A DNA stretch of 64,000 nt from Ruminococcus flavefaciens ND2009 (GCF_000621785.1 NZ_KK211346.1:325754-389753); one strand, 5' to 3'. Counted from the stretch's first letter, positions 9,139 to 18,070 are shown. The notes: generated by a model not told the origin, from the sequence alone. A program made the numbers and translations.

Positions 9139-10311
9139 ATGGGAATGTTGGATATTTTTAAGGTTAGCAACGGTATCGCAAATAATATCAATTTTTCAAG
9201 TGATTTTCTTGGCACGGGCACCTATTCCGGTCATGTCAACTCCTCACGAAAGCCCGATGGCAGAGGCGTTTTCATAAACAGTCTTGAGATAGAATATGAC
9301 GGCGAGTGGCAGAACGGCAGGCTTTGCGGCTTCGGAAGGAAGTATGCCAAGGGATATTATGACATGGTTCAGGGGAAGGACAGCGAAGAAGATGATGATG
9401 CCAGCAAGTCACTGGTGTATGCAGGCGATTTCAAGGATAACAGATTTCACGGCAAGGGCAAACAGTACAGACAGACCGGCAAGATAGAGTATGACGGCGA
9501 CTGGGTCGACGGCTGGCGCTGCGGAGAGGGTATCGAATACTATGAGAACGGAAGGATAAAGTTCGAGGGCTCATGGGACCGCAGCAGATATAACGGCAAA
9601 GGCGTCTATACCTGCGAGAACGGAGATGTTATCGAGGGTGAATGGAATGACGGACTGCTTGAGGGCGAAGCTAAAGTCAGTACCCGTGATAACTGTGTTT
9701 ATAAGCGCAGCTATCATGAAGGAAAGGTACTCAGCGAGGAGCTTATAAGCGGAACTCCGAAAATATCTCCCGATGCACAGAGAACGCTGAAGTTCGATAA
9801 CGGCACCTATGTCGGAGAAGTGGATTTCAACGGAAAGATACACGGCAAGGGAGTTTTCACCTATACAAACGGAAATAAGTATGAAGGCAGCTTCAAAGAG
9901 GGACTCAAACACGGCAAGGGCGTTTTCACATGGGCTGACGGCAATGTCTATGACGGCGAATATGAGGACGATATGAGAAGCGGCGTCGGCGTCTATTCAT
10001 ACATAAACGGCAACAAGTATGACGGCGAATGGAAGGACAACGTCAAGAACGGCAGAGGTGTCTTCTATTATAAGAATGGCGACAGATATGACGGAAGCTA
10101 TTCAGAAAGCCTCAGACAGGGGCGCGGAGTCTATTACTACAAAAACGGCAGCATTCTTGACTGCGAATGGAACAGGGATATGCGTCACGGCAAGGGCGTC
10201 TTTACCTATCCCGATGGCAGACGATCGATGCAGACCTGGGAAAATGACAGGCTTATAAAGGAAGAGCCCTTTGAAAAAAGCTCGTCTTCACTGGATAAGG
10301 CTGCGAGATAA
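9139..10311 (+). CDS. MORN-repeat protein
   Basis: Protein of 390 residues made almost wholly of about eleven MORN repeats, the 20-23 residue pattern YxGxWxxGxxxGxGxxxY. Clear copies are YDGEWQNGRLCGFG, YAGDFKDNRFHGKG, YEGSFKEGLKHGKG and YDGEWKDNVKNGRG. A more divergent stretch near residues 170-215 separates a proximal block from a longer distal block. There is no signal peptide or membrane helix, so it is probably cytoplasmic. MORN repeats bind lipids or act as extended scaffolds in known cases; the role here is unknown. GAGG lies eight bases before the ATG, and the gene is monocistronic with its own promoter and terminator. Confidence 0.9.
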   Translation: MGMLDIFKVSNGIANNINFSSDFLGTGTYSGHVNSSRKPDGRGVFINSLEIEYDGEWQNGRLCGFGRKYAKGYYDMVQGKDSEEDDDASKSLVYAGDFKDNRFHGKGKQYRQTGKIEYDGDWVDGWRCGEGIEYYENGRIKFEGSWDRSRYNGKGVYTCENGDVIEGEWNDGLLEGEAKVSTRDNCVYKRSYHEGKVLSEELISGTPKISPDAQRTLKFDNGTYVGEVDFNGKIHGKGVFTYTNGNKYEGSFKEGLKHGKGVFTWADGNVYDGEYEDDMRSGVGVYSYINGNKYDGEWKDNVKNGRGVFYYKNGDRYDGSYSESLRQGRGVYYYKNGSILDCEWNRDMRHGKGVFTYPDGRRSMQTWENDRLIKEEPFEKSSSSLDKAAR

Positions 10312-10317
10312 TATGGC

Positions 10318-10359
10318 AAAAAGTCCCCGAAGCGGTATTTCCCGCCTCAGGGACTTTTT
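10318..10359 (+). terminator. Rho-independent terminator after the MORN gene
   Basis: Arms AAAAAGTCCC and GGGACTTTTT with an imperfect inner stem and a five-base loop. Confidence 0.85.
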
Positions 10360-10399
10360 CAGAAGTGAACAGCAAAAAAGTTAATAAATATAATGGGTG

Positions 10400-10428
10400 T
10401 TGACATAAAATAAACATAATGCTATAAT
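10400..10428 (+). promoter_or_regulatory. Consensus sigma-A promoter of the radical SAM operon
   Basis: Exact TTGACA and TATAAT with a 17-base spacer. Transcription would begin near 10435, which rules out the ATG at 10433 and fixes the start codon of the radical SAM gene at 10451. Confidence 0.85.
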
Positions 10429-10450
10429 AGCTATGACAGGAGTGATAACA

Positions 10451-11440
10451 ATGCAGGAAAGGAAAACAAAACACGTTATGCAGTGGCATATCACCCACAA
10501 GTGCAATCTGAGGTGCAGTCATTGTTATCAGGACGAATATGGATCGGAGCTTTCATTCAGCTGTCTTGAAAAGCTCTTCTTTCAGTATCTGTATTTCTGC
10601 AAAAGCAACGGCTTTCGCGGTCACATAAACTTTACTGGCGGTGAACCTCTTGTCTCCGAGCACCTTTTTCCGCTTATGGAGCTCTGCGACAGTCACAGTA
10701 TCACATTCGGGCTGCTTACAAACGGCACGATGATAGACGATAAAACAGCAGATATACTCAGTCGTTTCCGCGGGCTGTCATTTGTGCAGGTCAGCATAGA
10801 CGGCAGCGAGAATACCCATGACAGCGTCAGGGGAGACGGTAATTTCCGTAAGGCTCTGAAAGGGCTTGAACTTGTGAAAAAGCACGGTATACAGACAATG
10901 GCTGCCTTTACCTGCCATAAGCGTAATTATACGGAGCTTAAAGACGTTATCCGTATTGTACGGAAAAACAAGATAGACCGTTTCTGGGCAGACAGGCTCA
11001 TACCTATGGGAAGCAGCTGCGAGGACGTGCTTTCGACGGATGAATACCGCAGTATCATCAAACTGCTTACAAAAGAGCACGGGCGGAAATGTCTTTTCTC
11101 AAACACAGATGTTCATCTTAATCGTTCCTTGCAGTTCCTTGAAGGAGGAAACTGCTATTATCAGTGTGCAGCAGGGAAAACACTTCTTACTCTGCTTGCT
11201 GACGGGACACTGCTGCCCTGCCGACGGCTACCGATCCCCGTTGGCAACTGCCTTGAGGAAGATATGACCGAGCTGTGTGAAAGAAGCGATCTTATCAAGG
11301 AATTATCACAGCAGAGAATACCAAAGGAATGTCTGCCCTGTCCTCATGCCGAGCTTTGCAGGGGAGGAGCAAAATGCCTTACATACGCTGTAACAGGTGA
11401 TTTCAGGGGCAGGGATGTAAATTGCTATTACAGGTATTAA
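10451..11440 (+). CDS. Radical SAM/SPASM enzyme, probable peptide or protein maturase
   Basis: Iron-sulfur enzyme of 329 residues. The radical SAM motif CNLRCSHC holds Cys18, Cys22 and Cys25, and FTGGEP (SAM binding) follows. The C-terminal SPASM-like region has Cys in CAAGKT...LLPC, then CLPCPHAELC, and a last Cys near the C-terminus; such regions bind auxiliary 4Fe-4S clusters in enzymes that modify peptides (thioether formers and related maturases). ATG 10451 has AGGAG eight bases upstream. The next gene starts 33 bases later on the same strand and encodes a protein with six SSC repeats, an obvious candidate substrate. Rumen fibre degraders are said to carry a radical SAM class called FibroRumin; membership is untested. 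The enzyme class is sure, the substrate is inference. Confidence 0.9.
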   Translation: MQERKTKHVMQWHITHKCNLRCSHCYQDEYGSELSFSCLEKLFFQYLYFCKSNGFRGHINFTGGEPLVSEHLFPLMELCDSHSITFGLLTNGTMIDDKTADILSRFRGLSFVQVSIDGSENTHDSVRGDGNFRKALKGLELVKKHGIQTMAAFTCHKRNYTELKDVIRIVRKNKIDRFWADRLIPMGSSCEDVLSTDEYRSIIKLLTKEHGRKCLFSNTDVHLNRSLQFLEGGNCYYQCAAGKTLLTLLADGTLLPCRRLPIPVGNCLEEDMTELCERSDLIKELSQQRIPKECLPCPHAELCRGGAKCLTYAVTGDFRGRDVNCYYRY

Positions 11441-11473
11441 AATACACTTCAATGATATAAGTGAGGGGATATT

Positions 11474-13117
11474 ATGATCAGAATATCAAAGAAATTTTCA
11501 TTAAAACTTCTTGTTGTTCTTACAGCTGTATTTATTATAGCTCCGGCGGTCAGTCCCATGAGAGTTTTTGCAGCAAATTCTTCATATGAAGTAAGGGACG
11601 CGGAGTTCAATATTTCCTTTACGGAAGACGGCGATGCCGTTATCACTGAAAAGTGGGATGTTGAATTTATAAGCGGAAGCTTCACAAGGTTTTACAAGGA
11701 CATCTATAATCCTTACAATCAGCTGGAATACATAGACAGCATAGACGTTATTGAGGCAAGTATAAACGGTCAGCCTGCGGAACGTCAGTACAATATGGAC
11801 AGGGTGGATTACCATTACCTCTTTGAGGAGCAAAGCGACAGATTTACTGTTCACTGGTTCAGGAGTTCCTCTGATGAGACAGTAAAATATGAAATAAAGT
11901 ACAGAATAAATAATGCGGTAAAGCTTGACAAAGACGGCAGAGCAAGGTTTGCTTTCAGACTTATCGGTGAAAACTTTCCCAAAACTGTAGAGAGCGTAAA
12001 GACTGTTATAGAGCTTCCGGGAAAGGATGAACAAACCACATTATCCCTCAGTGACGGAAGTATAGACATGGACGGGAATACAGCCTTTTCCGAGGCATCA
12101 TATGTATCCGGGATATACAAGGTCAACGCCGATATGCCCGCCGAATGCTTTGACACACTGGTAAATATCAGCAGCGTTATCCTGCCAGAGGAAAAAGTGG
12201 TGCGTTCGTCGGTACCTGATTCATCACATTTTGATCTTGCTTCGCTTATCTGTCCATTATTTCCGATCATACTCAGTGTCGGTATAATAATCACCGCAAT
12301 ACTCATTATCCCCACCAAAGGTAAACTGAAAAGAAAACTCAGAAAGGATCCTGACTGTTTCAGCAATGCGGCTTCCCGAATTGAAGCATCAAATATCCCC
12401 TTTACTTGGTACGGTCTTATTTGTGGCTACGTTACTAACAATATAGGGGATAGATATTCACATATCTTTTTTCTTGAATTGCTCGATCTTGTCAGAAAAG
12501 GTGCAATTGAGGTCAGGGGCAGCAGCTTCAGGATAAATAAGAACGTCAGGTTAAATTCCGCAGACGAAGGATTTGTAAGAATGCTTTATGATTCCGTTGA
12601 CAGTTCTAAACTTTCAGATCCTGATGAGATACCATTTGGCAGGATTTCAATGGATCTGCCCGGCAATTCAAGTTATTTGAACTTTTCCACACGGTTCACC
12701 AACTGGTTCAGTTCTTACTATGCAGGAATGAAGAATTCACAGTATTATAGGGAGCTGATACAGACAGGCGGATTAAAGCAGCTAAAAAAGGATCTTGGCT
12801 TGTGGGTGAACTATGGCAGATTCATGACCTTCAACATAAATCCATGTGATTGTCTGGGAATAGCACAAAGAACAGGCACTATCAATACGTATCCTGTTCT
12901 TGAAATGCTGGCTTCAAAGAATGGCTCTGTAGATATGGGAAAATACGACATTGAGATGTACGGATTGTATGCAGGGATGCAAGGTGCCTTCGATTATATA
13001 GCACTTATGAACCGTGCAAACAGTTCAGATACATCAAGCGGCTCAAGCTGCAGCAGCTGTAGCAGCTGTAGCAGTTGCAGCAGCTGCAGCAGCTGCGGAG
13101 GCGGCGGAGCAGATTGA
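11474..13117 (+). CDS. DUF2207-like membrane protein with a (Ser-Ser-Cys)6 tail
   Basis: Protein of 547 residues: signal peptide (about 1-34), an outside domain (about 35-250; begins SYEVRDAEFNISFTEDG), one membrane helix (about 254-277) followed by basic KGKLKRKLRK, a cytoplasmic region (about 280-510; LLDLVRKGAIEV), and a tail of six SSC triplets then GGGGAD. The plan matches the DUF2207 family, whose tails are usually Gly/Ser-rich; the regular Cys is the striking difference. This topology puts the Cys tail in the cytoplasm, in reach of the radical SAM enzyme encoded 33 bases upstream. GAGGGG precedes the ATG. I propose it is the modification substrate; that is inference. Apart from the tail, few Cys occur. 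Confidence 0.75.
   Translation: MIRISKKFSLKLLVVLTAVFIIAPAVSPMRVFAANSSYEVRDAEFNISFTEDGDAVITEKWDVEFISGSFTRFYKDIYNPYNQLEYIDSIDVIEASINGQPAERQYNMDRVDYHYLFEEQSDRFTVHWFRSSSDETVKYEIKYRINNAVKLDKDGRARFAFRLIGENFPKTVESVKTVIELPGKDEQTTLSLSDGSIDMDGNTAFSEASYVSGIYKVNADMPAECFDTLVNISSVILPEEKVVRSSVPDSSHFDLASLICPLFPIILSVGIIITAILIIPTKGKLKRKLRKDPDCFSNAASRIEASNIPFTWYGLICGYVTNNIGDRYSHIFFLELLDLVRKGAIEVRGSSFRINKNVRLNSADEGFVRMLYDSVDSSKLSDPDEIPFGRISMDLPGNSSYLNFSTRFTNWFSSYYAGMKNSQYYRELIQTGGLKQLKKDLGLWVNYGRFMTFNINPCDCLGIAQRTGTINTYPVLEMLASKNGSVDMGKYDIEMYGLYAGMQGAFDYIALMNRANSSDTSSGSSCSSCSSCSSCSSCSSCGGGGAD
13043..13096 (+). repeat. Six tandem 9-bp units encoding Ser-Ser-Cys
   Basis: Six codon triplets Ser-Ser-Cys in a row at the end of the preceding gene. 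Ser is written AGC almost throughout, with TCA and AGT once each, and Cys as TGC or TGT, so the array is near-identical DNA that can expand or contract by slippage in steps of three residues. Confidence 0.95.
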
Positions 13118-13173
13118 TATGACTCAAGTACACCTGACTTAAAACCGTTTTGATCTCCGAAAGAATTAATATT

Positions 13174-13217
13174 AAAAGCGCCTGTAACAGCGAATATCAC
13201 AGTTACAGGCGCTTTTT
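13174..13217. terminator. Strong bidirectional terminator
   Basis: 15-bp perfect arms (AAAAGCGCCTGTAAC and its complement) with a 13-base loop and a T-run on the plus side and an A-run on the minus side. It separates the radical SAM operon from the convergent PTS operon. Confidence 0.85.
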
Positions 13218-13232
13218 TGTTCGGTTTAATTA

Positions 13233-14864
13233 TCAGGAGAGATCAGTGTGTCTTACTGCGTCTCTGACCTTGAGTACAAAGGAAGGCGAAACTGAAAGCT
13301 CGTCTATACCCATTCTCAGGAATGTTTCGGTAAGACTTGTGTCAGCTGCAAGCTCGCCGCATATACCTATCCACGCACCATTTGCATGGGCATTTTTTGC
13401 AGACATTTCTATGAGCCGGAGAATAGCTTCATGGTGTGTATCAACGAACTGTTCAACGGCACTGTTCTGCCTGTCACAGGCGAGAGTGTACTGTGTCAGG
13501 TCATTGGTACCTACGCTGAAAAAGTCAACAAGAGGAGCAAGTTTATCGCTTATGACAGCTGCTGCGGGAGTTTCGATCATTATACCGAGTTCTGCGTTTT
13601 CATCGAAGTCTACTCCGTCAGCGCGGAGCTCCTCCCTGACCTCTGCGCATATTTTTTTGATCTGTTCCACCTCCGATACACTTGTTATCATAGGGAACAT
13701 GATACCAAGCTTGCCGAATGCGGAAGCCCTGTAAAGGGCACGGAGCTGTGTCCTGAATATCTCTGGACGAGTGAGACAGATCCTTATAGCTCTGAAACCG
13801 AGGGCAGGATTGTCCTCCTTTGCGAGATCAAAATAATCCACCTTCTTGTCAGCGCCGATGTCAAGAGTACGTATAATGACCTTTTTGCCAGCCATGCTTT
13901 CAAGCACCTTTTTGTAGGCAGCAAACTGCTGCTCTTCGGTCGGATAATCGCTGCTCTCAAGATAGAGAAATTCACTTCGGAATAGACCAATTCCTCCTGC
14001 GTCGTTGGCGAGAACTGCTCCGATATGATCCACTCCGCCGATATTGGCAAAAATATTGATCCTTGTTCCGTCGAGCGTAACGTTTTCCTTGCCTTTTAAC
14101 TCCTGGAGAAGCCTCTTCTTTTCCTCGTCCTCTTTCTGCTTCGTTTCGAGTTTTTCGAGAGCCTCGGTGTCAGGAGAGAGGAATACCTCACCGGTGTATC
14201 CGTCAACTGCGGCAAACATACCGTCCGACACAGCTGAGAGAAAATCATCACCTGCACCGATAACGGCAGGGATATTCATATTCCTTGCCAGTATAGCTGT
14301 GTGAGAATTTGAAGAGCCGTGAGAAGTAACAAAAGCGAGGACCTTGTCCTTGTCCAGCAGAACAGTTTCGCTGGGAGCCAGATCGTCTGCACAGATTATC
14401 ACTTTTTCGTCGCTGCTGTTCTCCTGAGAACCGTCGTCTGAAAGGCAGGCGATAATGCGATTAGATATATCCTTTACGTCTGCGGAGCGTGCCTGCATAT
14501 AGGCATCGTCCATAGACGCGAACATTTCTGAAAAGTTATCGGCGGTCACCGAGACTGCATATTCTGCATTGACAGACTGAGTGTCGATAATACTTTCGAT
14601 GGACTCGTTGTAATCGTCATCTTCGATCATCATCATGTGTATCTCAAATATCTGAGCATTCTGCTCACCGACCTCCTTGAGTGCCTTGTCATATATTTCC
14701 TGAAGCTGAGCTGTTGCCGCTTCCTTTGCGGCTTCCAGTCTTTTCTTCTCGGCAGCTGTATCGCTGACGTGTATTCGCTTTACAGTTGTGTCCTTTCGTT
14801 TGAAAACAGAGATCTTACCGATAGCTACAGCACCGTAAACTCCCTTTCCTTTGAAAATGGTCAT
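13233..14864 (-). CDS. ptsI: PTS enzyme I (phosphoenolpyruvate-protein phosphotransferase)
   Basis: Cytoplasmic enzyme that moves phosphate from PEP to HPr. 543 residues, close to the usual 570. The phospho-His domain has the active His188 in SHGSSNSHTAILA; the C-terminal PEP-binding barrel has GLFRSEFLYL, RTLDIGADK, ALGFRAIRI, GIMIETPAA and SVGTNDLTQYTLA, and ends with GICGELA. It is the last gene of the fructose operon, downstream of ptsH. GGAGGTG lies close before the ATG. Confidence 0.97.
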   Translation of the reverse strand: MTIFKGKGVYGAVAIGKISVFKRKDTTVKRIHVSDTAAEKKRLEAAKEAATAQLQEIYDKALKEVGEQNAQIFEIHMMMIEDDDYNESIESIIDTQSVNAEYAVSVTADNFSEMFASMDDAYMQARSADVKDISNRIIACLSDDGSQENSSDEKVIICADDLAPSETVLLDKDKVLAFVTSHGSSNSHTAILARNMNIPAVIGAGDDFLSAVSDGMFAAVDGYTGEVFLSPDTEALEKLETKQKEDEEKKRLLQELKGKENVTLDGTRINIFANIGGVDHIGAVLANDAGGIGLFRSEFLYLESSDYPTEEQQFAAYKKVLESMAGKKVIIRTLDIGADKKVDYFDLAKEDNPALGFRAIRICLTRPEIFRTQLRALYRASAFGKLGIMFPMITSVSEVEQIKKICAEVREELRADGVDFDENAELGIMIETPAAAVISDKLAPLVDFFSVGTNDLTQYTLACDRQNSAVEQFVDTHHEAILRLIEMSAKNAHANGAWIGICGELAADTSLTETFLRMGIDELSVSPSFVLKVRDAVRHTDLS

Positions 14865-14887
14865 ATTGATGCACCTCCTTTAAAGGT

Positions 14888-14913
14888 ATGGGACAGCAGT
14901 GATGCCGTCCCAT
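14888..14913 (-). promoter_or_regulatory. Intercistronic hairpin between ptsH and ptsI
   Basis: ATGGGAC and GTCCCAT with an inner GCA/TGC pair and a four-base loop, starting 13 bases after the ptsH stop. It lacks a U-run, so it more likely stabilises the ptsH message end or tunes ptsI translation than terminates. Confidence 0.45.
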
Positions 14914-14925
14914 TTTCGTTTGGAA

Positions 14926-15192
14926 TTATTCGCCGAAACCGTTCTCGAACATTGCAGCGAGTTCATCAAGAACTGCCTGCTCGTCACCGCCGTTAACGAC
15001 TATTTCCACTTCGGTGCCCTTTTTGAGTCCTGCCGCCATGATCTGCATGACATTTTTAGCCTTGATGTCCTTATCATTGGCTTTGAGAATGACCTCGCTG
15101 TCTGAATGAGCCTTGACAGCCTTTGCGATCATACCTGCGGGTCTCATGTGCATACCTTCTGCGTTTACGATAGTTACCTTTTTTGATACCAT
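14926..15192 (-). CDS. ptsH: HPr phosphocarrier protein, Asn in place of Ser-46
   Basis: Small PTS carrier of 88 residues that takes phosphate from enzyme I to FruA. His15 sits in the active-site loop GMHMRPAG. The regulatory helix, usually LKSIMG with Ser46 in Firmicutes, reads AKNVMQ here, with Asn47 aligned to that Ser. If the alignment holds, HprK cannot phosphorylate this HPr, although hprK is present at 54411. AAGGAG precedes ATG 15192. It sits between fruA and ptsI in the same operon. The carrier role is secure; the regulatory consequence is inferred. Confidence 0.93.
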   Translation of the reverse strand: MVSKKVTIVNAEGMHMRPAGMIAKAVKAHSDSEVILKANDKDIKAKNVMQIMAAGLKKGTEVEIVVNGGDEQAVLDELAAMFENGFGE

Positions 15193-15223
15193 AAATGTTC
15201 ACTCCTTATAATAATGATTTGAT

Positions 15224-17143
15224 TTATGCGTTCTGAGGCTGCTTCTTTTTGAGCAGAGCCAGCATTAACATTCCAACTACTGAGCCGATGGCAAGTGCTA
15301 TAACATACTGAAGAGGGTGTCCTACCACAGGGAATACGAATATACCGCCGTGAGGAGCTCTGAGCGTACAGTCGAATGCCATTGATATGCCGCCTGCTGT
15401 TGCCGCACCTACGATACAGGAGGGGATCACTCTTGCAGGGTCAGCTGCGGCGTAGGGGATAGCGCCTTCTGTTATGAAGCTGAGTCCCATGATGTAGTTG
15501 ACGGGACCGTTCTTGCGTTCCTCCTCGGTAAATCTGTTTTTGAAGAATGTGGTAGCCAGTGCTATAGCGATAGGGGGGACCATACCTCCTACCATTACTG
15601 CTGCCATGATATTGAAGTTGCCCTGAGAGATAGCAGCAACGCCGAATACATAGGCTGCCTTGTTGAAGGGACCGCCCATGTCTATCGCCATCATACCTCC
15701 GAGTATGCAGCCAAGGAGGACCTTGCTCGAGTCGCCCATGCTGTTGAGGAAGTTGGAGAGACCGTCGTTTAGAATGCCCATTACAGGGTTGACTGCACAC
15801 ATCATGATGCCGACAATGGCGAGTCCTCCGAGAGGATAAATGAGTACGGGCTTGATGCCGTTGAGAGCCTTGGGCAGCTTATTGCACGCCTTTTCCAGGC
15901 AAAGTGTGAGGTATCCGCCGATAAAGCCCGCCAGCAGCGCACCGAGGAAGCCTGAGGGAACGTCTCCTCCCGGAGAAGCAAAGGTTGCACCTGCGGCTGC
16001 CATTGCGCCTCCTGCCATACCAACAAGGAAGCCGGGACGGTCAGCGATACTGAGTCCGATATATCCTGCAAGCACAGGTATCATGAACTGGAAAGCGTAG
16101 TTTCCGATAGTCTTGAACCATGCAGCTGCGGCAAGGTGGGTACCGAAATCACCGTCCTGAGGAGCACCTCCGAAGGAGTCTATCAGGAAGGCTATCGCGA
16201 TAAAAATACCTCCCGCAACTGTGAAGGGCAGCATATTTGAAACGCCGTTCATGAGGTGTTTGTAAAGCTTTCTTCCGAAGCCTTCGCTGTCAGATGTGCT
16301 CGATGAGCTGCTGTCGGCTTCGCCCTCATGATGATATACGGGAGCGTCTCCTGCTTCGATGCGGTTTATAAGCTCCTCGGGGATCTTGATACCATCTGAT
16401 ACCTTGGTCTTTATGACTTTTTTGCCGTTGAAACGCGCCATAGAGACAGTCTTGTCGGCAGCTACGATTATACCGTCGCAGGCGTCGATCTCTTCCTGAG
16501 TGAGGATATTCTTTGCGCCGCCGGAACCGTTTGTCTCAACTTTAATAGAGATACCCAGCTTTTTGCCTGCTTTTTCAAGAGCCTCGGCAGCCATATAGGT
16601 ATGGGCAATACCCGTCGGGCAGGCAGTCACCGCAAGAACTTTATATCCGTTTTCGGATCTTTCTTCGGCGGCAGGTTCGTCGGGATATTTCTCCTTCTCC
16701 ATATCGTCGATGACCTTCAGGAACTCATCAGCGTCCTTGGCTTTCAGAAGGTCGTCTCTGAAATCCTCGTCCATGAGTATAGTCATAAGTCTGGACAGAA
16801 CTTCAAGATGAACATCTCCGTCATTGGGGGCTGCTATCATAAACAGCAGATTTGAGGGCTCATCATCAAGGGCTTCGTAATCAACTCCATCCGGAACTGT
16901 CATTGCCGCCAGTGATGGAGCCTTTACAGCTTCACTTTTTGCGTGTGGTATTGCGATTCCTTCGCCAACAGCGGTCGAACCCTTTTCCTCTCTTGCGAGG
17001 ATGCCTTTTTTATAAGCTTCCTTATCGGCGATATTTCCGCCTTTTACCTGAAGGTCTATGAGCATATCGATAGCTTCGGATTTTGACTTTGGTGAAGCGT
17101 TTAGCTTGATGCTATTTTTGCTGAGCAGATCTACAATTCTCAT
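15224..17143 (-). CDS. fruA: Fructose-specific PTS enzyme IIABC
   Basis: Membrane permease that imports fructose and phosphorylates it to fructose 1-phosphate. 639 residues in the order IIA (about 1-150; active His67 in GIAIPHAKSEA), IIB (about 165-262; active Cys175 in AVTACPTGIAHTYMAAEA) and IIC (about 285-639; several membrane helices, with GGPFNKAAY and TEGAIPYAAADP). A Ser/Asp-rich linker joins IIB and IIC. The order is that of the common Gram-positive FruA. The gene lies 27 bases after fruK, whose product uses the fructose 1-phosphate. Confidence 0.96.
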   Translation of the reverse strand: MRIVDLLSKNSIKLNASPKSKSEAIDMLIDLQVKGGNIADKEAYKKGILAREEKGSTAVGEGIAIPHAKSEAVKAPSLAAMTVPDGVDYEALDDEPSNLLFMIAAPNDGDVHLEVLSRLMTILMDEDFRDDLLKAKDADEFLKVIDDMEKEKYPDEPAAEERSENGYKVLAVTACPTGIAHTYMAAEALEKAGKKLGISIKVETNGSGGAKNILTQEEIDACDGIIVAADKTVSMARFNGKKVIKTKVSDGIKIPEELINRIEAGDAPVYHHEGEADSSSSSTSDSEGFGRKLYKHLMNGVSNMLPFTVAGGIFIAIAFLIDSFGGAPQDGDFGTHLAAAAWFKTIGNYAFQFMIPVLAGYIGLSIADRPGFLVGMAGGAMAAAGATFASPGGDVPSGFLGALLAGFIGGYLTLCLEKACNKLPKALNGIKPVLIYPLGGLAIVGIMMCAVNPVMGILNDGLSNFLNSMGDSSKVLLGCILGGMMAIDMGGPFNKAAYVFGVAAISQGNFNIMAAVMVGGMVPPIAIALATTFFKNRFTEEERKNGPVNYIMGLSFITEGAIPYAAADPARVIPSCIVGAATAGGISMAFDCTLRAPHGGIFVFPVVGHPLQYVIALAIGSVVGMLMLALLKKKQPQNA

Positions 17144-17170
17144 GAGCTATTCCTCCTTACTGTTGTAATA

Positions 17171-18070
17171 TCAGAGCTGAGCGAGCAGCTCTTCGATCTT
17201 GGTTTTTACTGCCAGTCCGTCTGAGAACGCTGTGGCTCCTCCTGCGGCGGTACCAAGCTTTAATGCGTATTCATAGTCGCCGTTCTGAGCTCCGGTCAGA
17301 AAACCTGCTACCATGGAATCTCCTGCACCGACTGAGTTCCTGACTTTTCCCTTGCAGACGCCGCAGCGGTGGCATTTACCGTTCTCGTCAATAAGCATAG
17401 CTCCATCACCAGCCATTGAGATCAGAACATTTATAGCTCCCATGTCTTTCAGTTTTCGGGCATAGCGCTCTATTTCTTCATCTTCCGAGAGGGTTACTCC
17501 GAACATCTCACCAAGCTCATGATTATTTGGCTTGATGAGGAAGGGCTTGTACTTCAGAACGTTGAGCAGAAGGTCATTTGTGGCGTCAACAACTGTCCTG
17601 ATCTTTCTGTCCGAAAGTCTCTGCATGATCCTCTCATAGATGTCCGATGGAAGACTGGAAGGGATACTGCCTGCAAGCACGAGCGTATCACCGTCTGACA
17701 GCTTGTCCAGCTTTACGAAAAGTGCTTCCAGCGCCTCGTCGTCTATGTGCGGCCCCTGACCGTTGAGTTCGGTTTCTTCGCCGGCTTTGATCTTGACATT
17801 GATCCGGGAGTTGCCGGTTTTCAGTCTTACGAAATCTGATTTTATGCCCCTTGCCTTGATACCGTTTTCGATAGCCTCGCCTGTGAAGCCTGCGGTGAAT
17901 CCCAGAGCAATGGACGGTGTACCAAGCTCATTCAGAACTATGGACACATTTATCCCTTTGCCGCCGAAGTACATTTCCTCCGATGATGAACGATTAACTT
18001 CGCCAAGCCTCATTTCAGCTGTGTGTACAACATAGTCGATGGCAGGGTTGAATGTTACAGTATATACCAA
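17171..18070 (-). CDS. fruK: 1-phosphofructokinase
   Basis: Cytoplasmic kinase turning fructose 1-phosphate into fructose 1,6-bisphosphate. 299 residues of the PfkB/ribokinase fold with GGKGINVSIVL near the N-terminus and the catalytic GAGDSMVAGFL near residue 250. The start is TTG at 18070, directly after the fruR TAG stop, with the very strong AAGGAGGTGATG before it. A tagatose-6-phosphate kinase is the main alternative, but the fruR and fruA neighbours settle the call. Confidence 0.94.
   Translation of the reverse strand: MVYTVTFNPAIDYVVHTAEMRLGEVNRSSSEEMYFGGKGINVSIVLNELGTPSIALGFTAGFTGEAIENGIKARGIKSDFVRLKTGNSRINVKIKAGEETELNGQGPHIDDEALEALFVKLDKLSDGDTLVLAGSIPSSLPSDIYERIMQRLSDRKIRTVVDATNDLLLNVLKYKPFLIKPNNHELGEMFGVTLSEDEEIERYARKLKDMGAINVLISMAGDGAMLIDENGKCHRCGVCKGKVRNSVGAGDSMVAGFLTGAQNGDYEYALKLGTAAGGATAFSDGLAVKTKIEELLAQL

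Noticed and set aside
10433-10450. ATG 10433 as start of the radical SAM gene
   Set aside because: It lies at or before the predicted transcript start; AGGAG serves ATG 10451.
13043-13096. A CRISPR-like short repeat array
   Set aside because: Units of nine bases in frame with a gene, no spacers, and they encode Ser-Ser-Cys.
13386-13985. 199-codon open frame on the plus strand inside ptsI
   Set aside because: Antisense shadow of a well-supported gene; no ribosome site.
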